DNA of 15,691 nucleotides from Flavobacterium sp. (GTDB lineage: Bacteria > Bacteroidota > Bacteroidia > Flavobacteriales > Flavobacteriaceae). Below, piece by piece: positions 14,499 to 15,691 of this stretch (its first letter is position 1; every line of letters starts with the position of its first letter). The position numbers were made by a program, and so were the translations under genes. The DNA is taken from the NCBI RefSeq assembly GCF_020217025.1, contig NZ_JAIWOF010000067.1, positions 1 through 15,691 on the forward strand, written 5' to 3'. Under the pieces are notes generated by a model. That model did not search any database. It was not told where the DNA came from and worked only from the letters and a program-made list of their open reading frames with translations.

Positions 14499-15056
14499 AT
14501 GAAAACAATTAGTATTATAGCAGTTATTATTCTTTTGAGTTTTGGATTTTCTAAAAATGAAACCAAAGTTAAAATCACGAATAAAAGTGAGGTTTCGATA
14601 AAAGGAAAATCAAACGTCAATAGCTTTGAATGTAAATATAATCCGGATTTTATTGAGAATGATTTGCAGGTTTCAATAGCTAGAAACAATAACAAAATCG
14701 TGTTAGAAGGCGCAAAACTTTCGATAAAAAGCACAGGTTTTGATTGCGCTCATAAAATGATAACTAAAGATTTCAAAACAATACTTAAAGCAGAGGATTA
14801 TCCTCATATTGTAATCAATGTTAAAGAAATAAATACTATTAAAGAAAGCATAACCGCAAAATTAAACGTAAAAATCGCTGGTATTGAAAGAGAATATTTG
14901 GTTCCAGTAATTTTCAATTCAAACACGAATAATGTAAAAGGACAATTGAGGTTAAATATCAAAGATTTTAAATTAAAATCTCCTAAAAAGTTATTAGGCA
15001 TGGTGGTAGTTAATGACAATGTTGATATCAATTTCAATTTATTCTTACAGTATTAA
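14499..15056 (+). CDS. YceI-like periplasmic protein (second, divergent copy)
   Basis: A 185-residue protein with an N-terminal hydrophobic signal segment (about 3-18) and a YceI-like domain: SEVSIKGKSNVNSFECKYN near the start, GFDCAHKMITKDFKTILKAEDYPHI in the middle and LRLNIKDFKLKSPKKLLGMVVVND near the end. The closing part parallels AFGVKPPTALMGTIKTG of the first copy. The two are otherwise quite different, so this is an old paralogue. Two cysteines (about residues 44 and 83) in the mature part could form a disulfide; the first copy has no cysteine after its signal peptide. It is the last gene of the cluster before a strong terminator. Confidence 0.7.
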   Translation: MKTISIIAVIILLSFGFSKNETKVKITNKSEVSIKGKSNVNSFECKYNPDFIENDLQVSIARNNNKIVLEGAKLSIKSTGFDCAHKMITKDFKTILKAEDYPHIVINVKEINTIKESITAKLNVKIAGIEREYLVPVIFNSNTNNVKGQLRLNIKDFKLKSPKKLLGMVVVNDNVDINFNLFLQY

Positions 15057-15079
15057 TACTACTTTTCAATTAGTTTAAG

Positions 15080-15112
15080 AAAGCAATCTTTTTATGAAGG
15101 ATTGCTTTTTTA
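15080..15112 (+). terminator. Rho-independent terminator after the second yceI gene
   Basis: A 12-bp stem with one U-G pair (15080-15091 with 15097-15108) and a 5-base loop ends in a run of six T residues (15106-15111). It begins 24 bases after the stop codon and closes the YceI-porin cluster. Confidence 0.85.
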
Positions 15113-15297
15113 TTTAATCATAGATTCTAACTATCAAATTATAAAAACTTTAAACTTTTTAAGTTTTAAACTCCTAAACTTCTTATTATCTTTGCAATCT
15201 AAAAGTATTTATCTTCTTCTTGTTTTTTAAAGCCCTTATTTTTCAATACTTTACTTGTTTTTTTGTTTGTAATTTTTACATAATTTTAATGTAAATC

Positions 15298-15316
15298 TGT
15301 TCAACTATTGTTCAAC
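15298..15316 (+). promoter_or_regulatory. 11-bp direct repeat TGTTCAAC x2, candidate operator
   Basis: Perfect 8-base repeats TGTTCAAC at 15298-15305 and 15309-15316 have an 11-bp period. They cover the -33 position and the spacer of the integrase promoter, whose -7 element is at 15322-15329. A protein bound to one DNA face here would control the promoter directly. Confidence 0.5.
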
Positions 15317-15321
15317 TTTAT

Positions 15322-15329
15322 TATCTTTG
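15322..15329 (+). promoter_or_regulatory. -7 element of the integrase-like gene
   Basis: TATCTTTG matches TAnnTTTG, 24 bases before the ATG at 15354. The -33 position falls in the first TGTTCAAC repeat and lacks a proper TTTG. Confidence 0.55.
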
Positions 15330-15353
15330 AATAAATATTAAAAACATTCATAG

Positions 15354-15653
15354 ATGAGTTCTATTATACTTTCTAGAAAGAATAGGTTGGATGAGGAAGG
15401 CTATATTGTTATTCAATATACAAAAGATGGCAAGACAAAGCGAAAATCTTTAAAGTTTAAAATGACTGAAACTCATTTTAATAAAACTTTTGATAAGGAG
15501 TTTCAAAGATTTAAAAGAACCACTCTATTTGACTATCAAAAGATAAACTCTTTGATAGATGATAATTTCAATTTAGATGTTTTTACTGATGGCGTAAAGT
15601 TGCAAATTCCAGTGATATTGACCACCCAATTCCAATTTAAAGTGACCACCTGA
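15354..15653 (+). pseudogene. Tyrosine recombinase/integrase, N-terminal fragment cut by an insertion
   Basis: A 99-codon frame. The first ~80 residues look like the arm-type DNA-binding domain of Bacteroidota phage or transposon integrases: ILSRKNRLDEEGYIVIQYTK, TKRKSLKFKMTETHFNKTF, then FKRTTLFDYQKINSLIDDN. The core-binding and catalytic domains with the R-H-R-Y residues are absent. From about 15601 the frame runs into repeated sequence and stops at 15651-15653, so the last ~17 codons are foreign. The simplest reading is an integrase gene interrupted by an insertion sequence; its remainder may lie beyond the window. The family call rests on the N-terminal pattern only and is moderate. Confidence 0.55.
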
Positions 15654-15691
15654 TTCCAATTCAAATTGACCACCTAATTTCGGTGCAAAAT
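15601..15691 (+). mobile_element. Probable terminal repeats of an IS21-like insertion sequence (partial)
   Basis: TGACCACC occurs at 15619, 15643 and 15667, exactly 24 bp apart, each followed by a related A/T-rich segment, and ATTCC recurs at 15606, 15629 and 15653. Several tandem terminal repeats, used as transposase binding sites, are characteristic of IS21-family ends. The outer edge may be TGCAAATTCC at 15601, because IS21-like ends start with TG. The istA and istB genes would lie to the right, outside the window. Family assignment is inference. Confidence 0.5.

Larger units (their letters stand above)
15113..15353 (+). other. AT-rich intergenic region with an orphan promoter
   Basis: No gene is seen in this stretch. 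It holds a good -7 element TATCTTTG (15187-15194) with no open frame after it, a near-palindromic TTTAAACTT/AAGTTTTAAA pair around 15149-15170, T-rich tracts, and the integrase promoter region near its end. No tRNA is recognised. It may be the scar of earlier insertion events next to the integrase. Confidence 0.45.

Noticed and set aside
14486..15037. Two minus-strand open frames opposite the second yceI gene, and a similar one at 12530-12712 opposite the first.
   Set aside because: All are antisense to YceI coding sequence, with no promoter of the local type and no recognisable protein.
15057..15353. A tRNA gene as attachment site next to the integrase.
   Set aside because: No cloverleaf arms or T-loop GTTCRANYC match were found; GTTCAAC copies here belong to the direct repeat and lack a paired stem.
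15619..15674. Regularly spaced repeats as a CRISPR array.
   Set aside because: Period is 24 bp with no room for spacers, and the segments between the TGACCACC cores are themselves similar; insertion-sequence ends fit better.

Overview
The window looks like chromosomal DNA of a flavobacterium (Bacteroidota; Flavobacterium or a close relative). Four things support this: A+T-rich DNA with K/N/I-rich proteins; secreted proteins ending in type IX secretion (T9SS) sorting domains; a TonB-dependent receptor with an N-terminal carboxypeptidase-regulatory-like domain; and repeated Bacteroidota-type promoters (-7 consensus TAnnTTTG, with a TTG or TTTG about 19-21 bp upstream) with no Shine-Dalgarno sequences. 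Family names were assigned by reading the sequence, without database searches.

Left part, minus strand (44-6642). In order of transcription there is a large TonB-dependent receptor (3871-6642), a beta-helix-like surface lipoprotein (2578-3729), a 112-residue protein that is almost only a signal peptide plus a T9SS sorting domain (2133-2471), a 306-residue T9SS cargo protein (1108-2028) and a LuxE-type acyl-protein synthetase (44-1024). Terminator hairpins follow the receptor, the lipoprotein and the T9SS cargo gene, and most genes have their own promoter, so this is a run of separate units. The acyl-protein synthetase promoter sits so close to its ATG that its mRNA may be leaderless.

Centre (6643-8554). 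Divergent from the receptor is an overlapping two-component pair, an OmpR/PhoB-class regulator and a PhoR-like kinase. The 179-bp gap between receptor and regulator holds six direct repeats of GTTAY-like half-sites spaced exactly 11 bp (6683-6742). This matches the architecture of PhoB/PhoP boxes. The most interesting reading of the window is a phosphate-starvation module: regulator, kinase, receptor and lipoprotein, with a shared operator array between divergent promoters.

Middle right (8528-12221). A translationally coupled metallophosphoesterase and MurG-like glycosyltransferase run on the minus strand, and the glycosyltransferase 3' end overlaps the kinase 3' end. They are followed on the plus strand by trmB (corrected to a GTG start), a LysE-family exporter and an alkyltransferase-like protein whose active-site cysteine is replaced by alanine.

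Right part (12393-15691). A YceI - outer-membrane porin-like - YceI cluster ends in a strong terminator. After an AT-rich gap comes the N-terminal part of a tyrosine recombinase/integrase-like gene with an 11-bp direct-repeat operator candidate in its promoter. It is cut short by three 24-bp repeats, probably the end of an IS21-like insertion sequence that continues beyond the window. The right edge is therefore the accessory, mobile part of the window; the rest looks like core flavobacterial chromosome.
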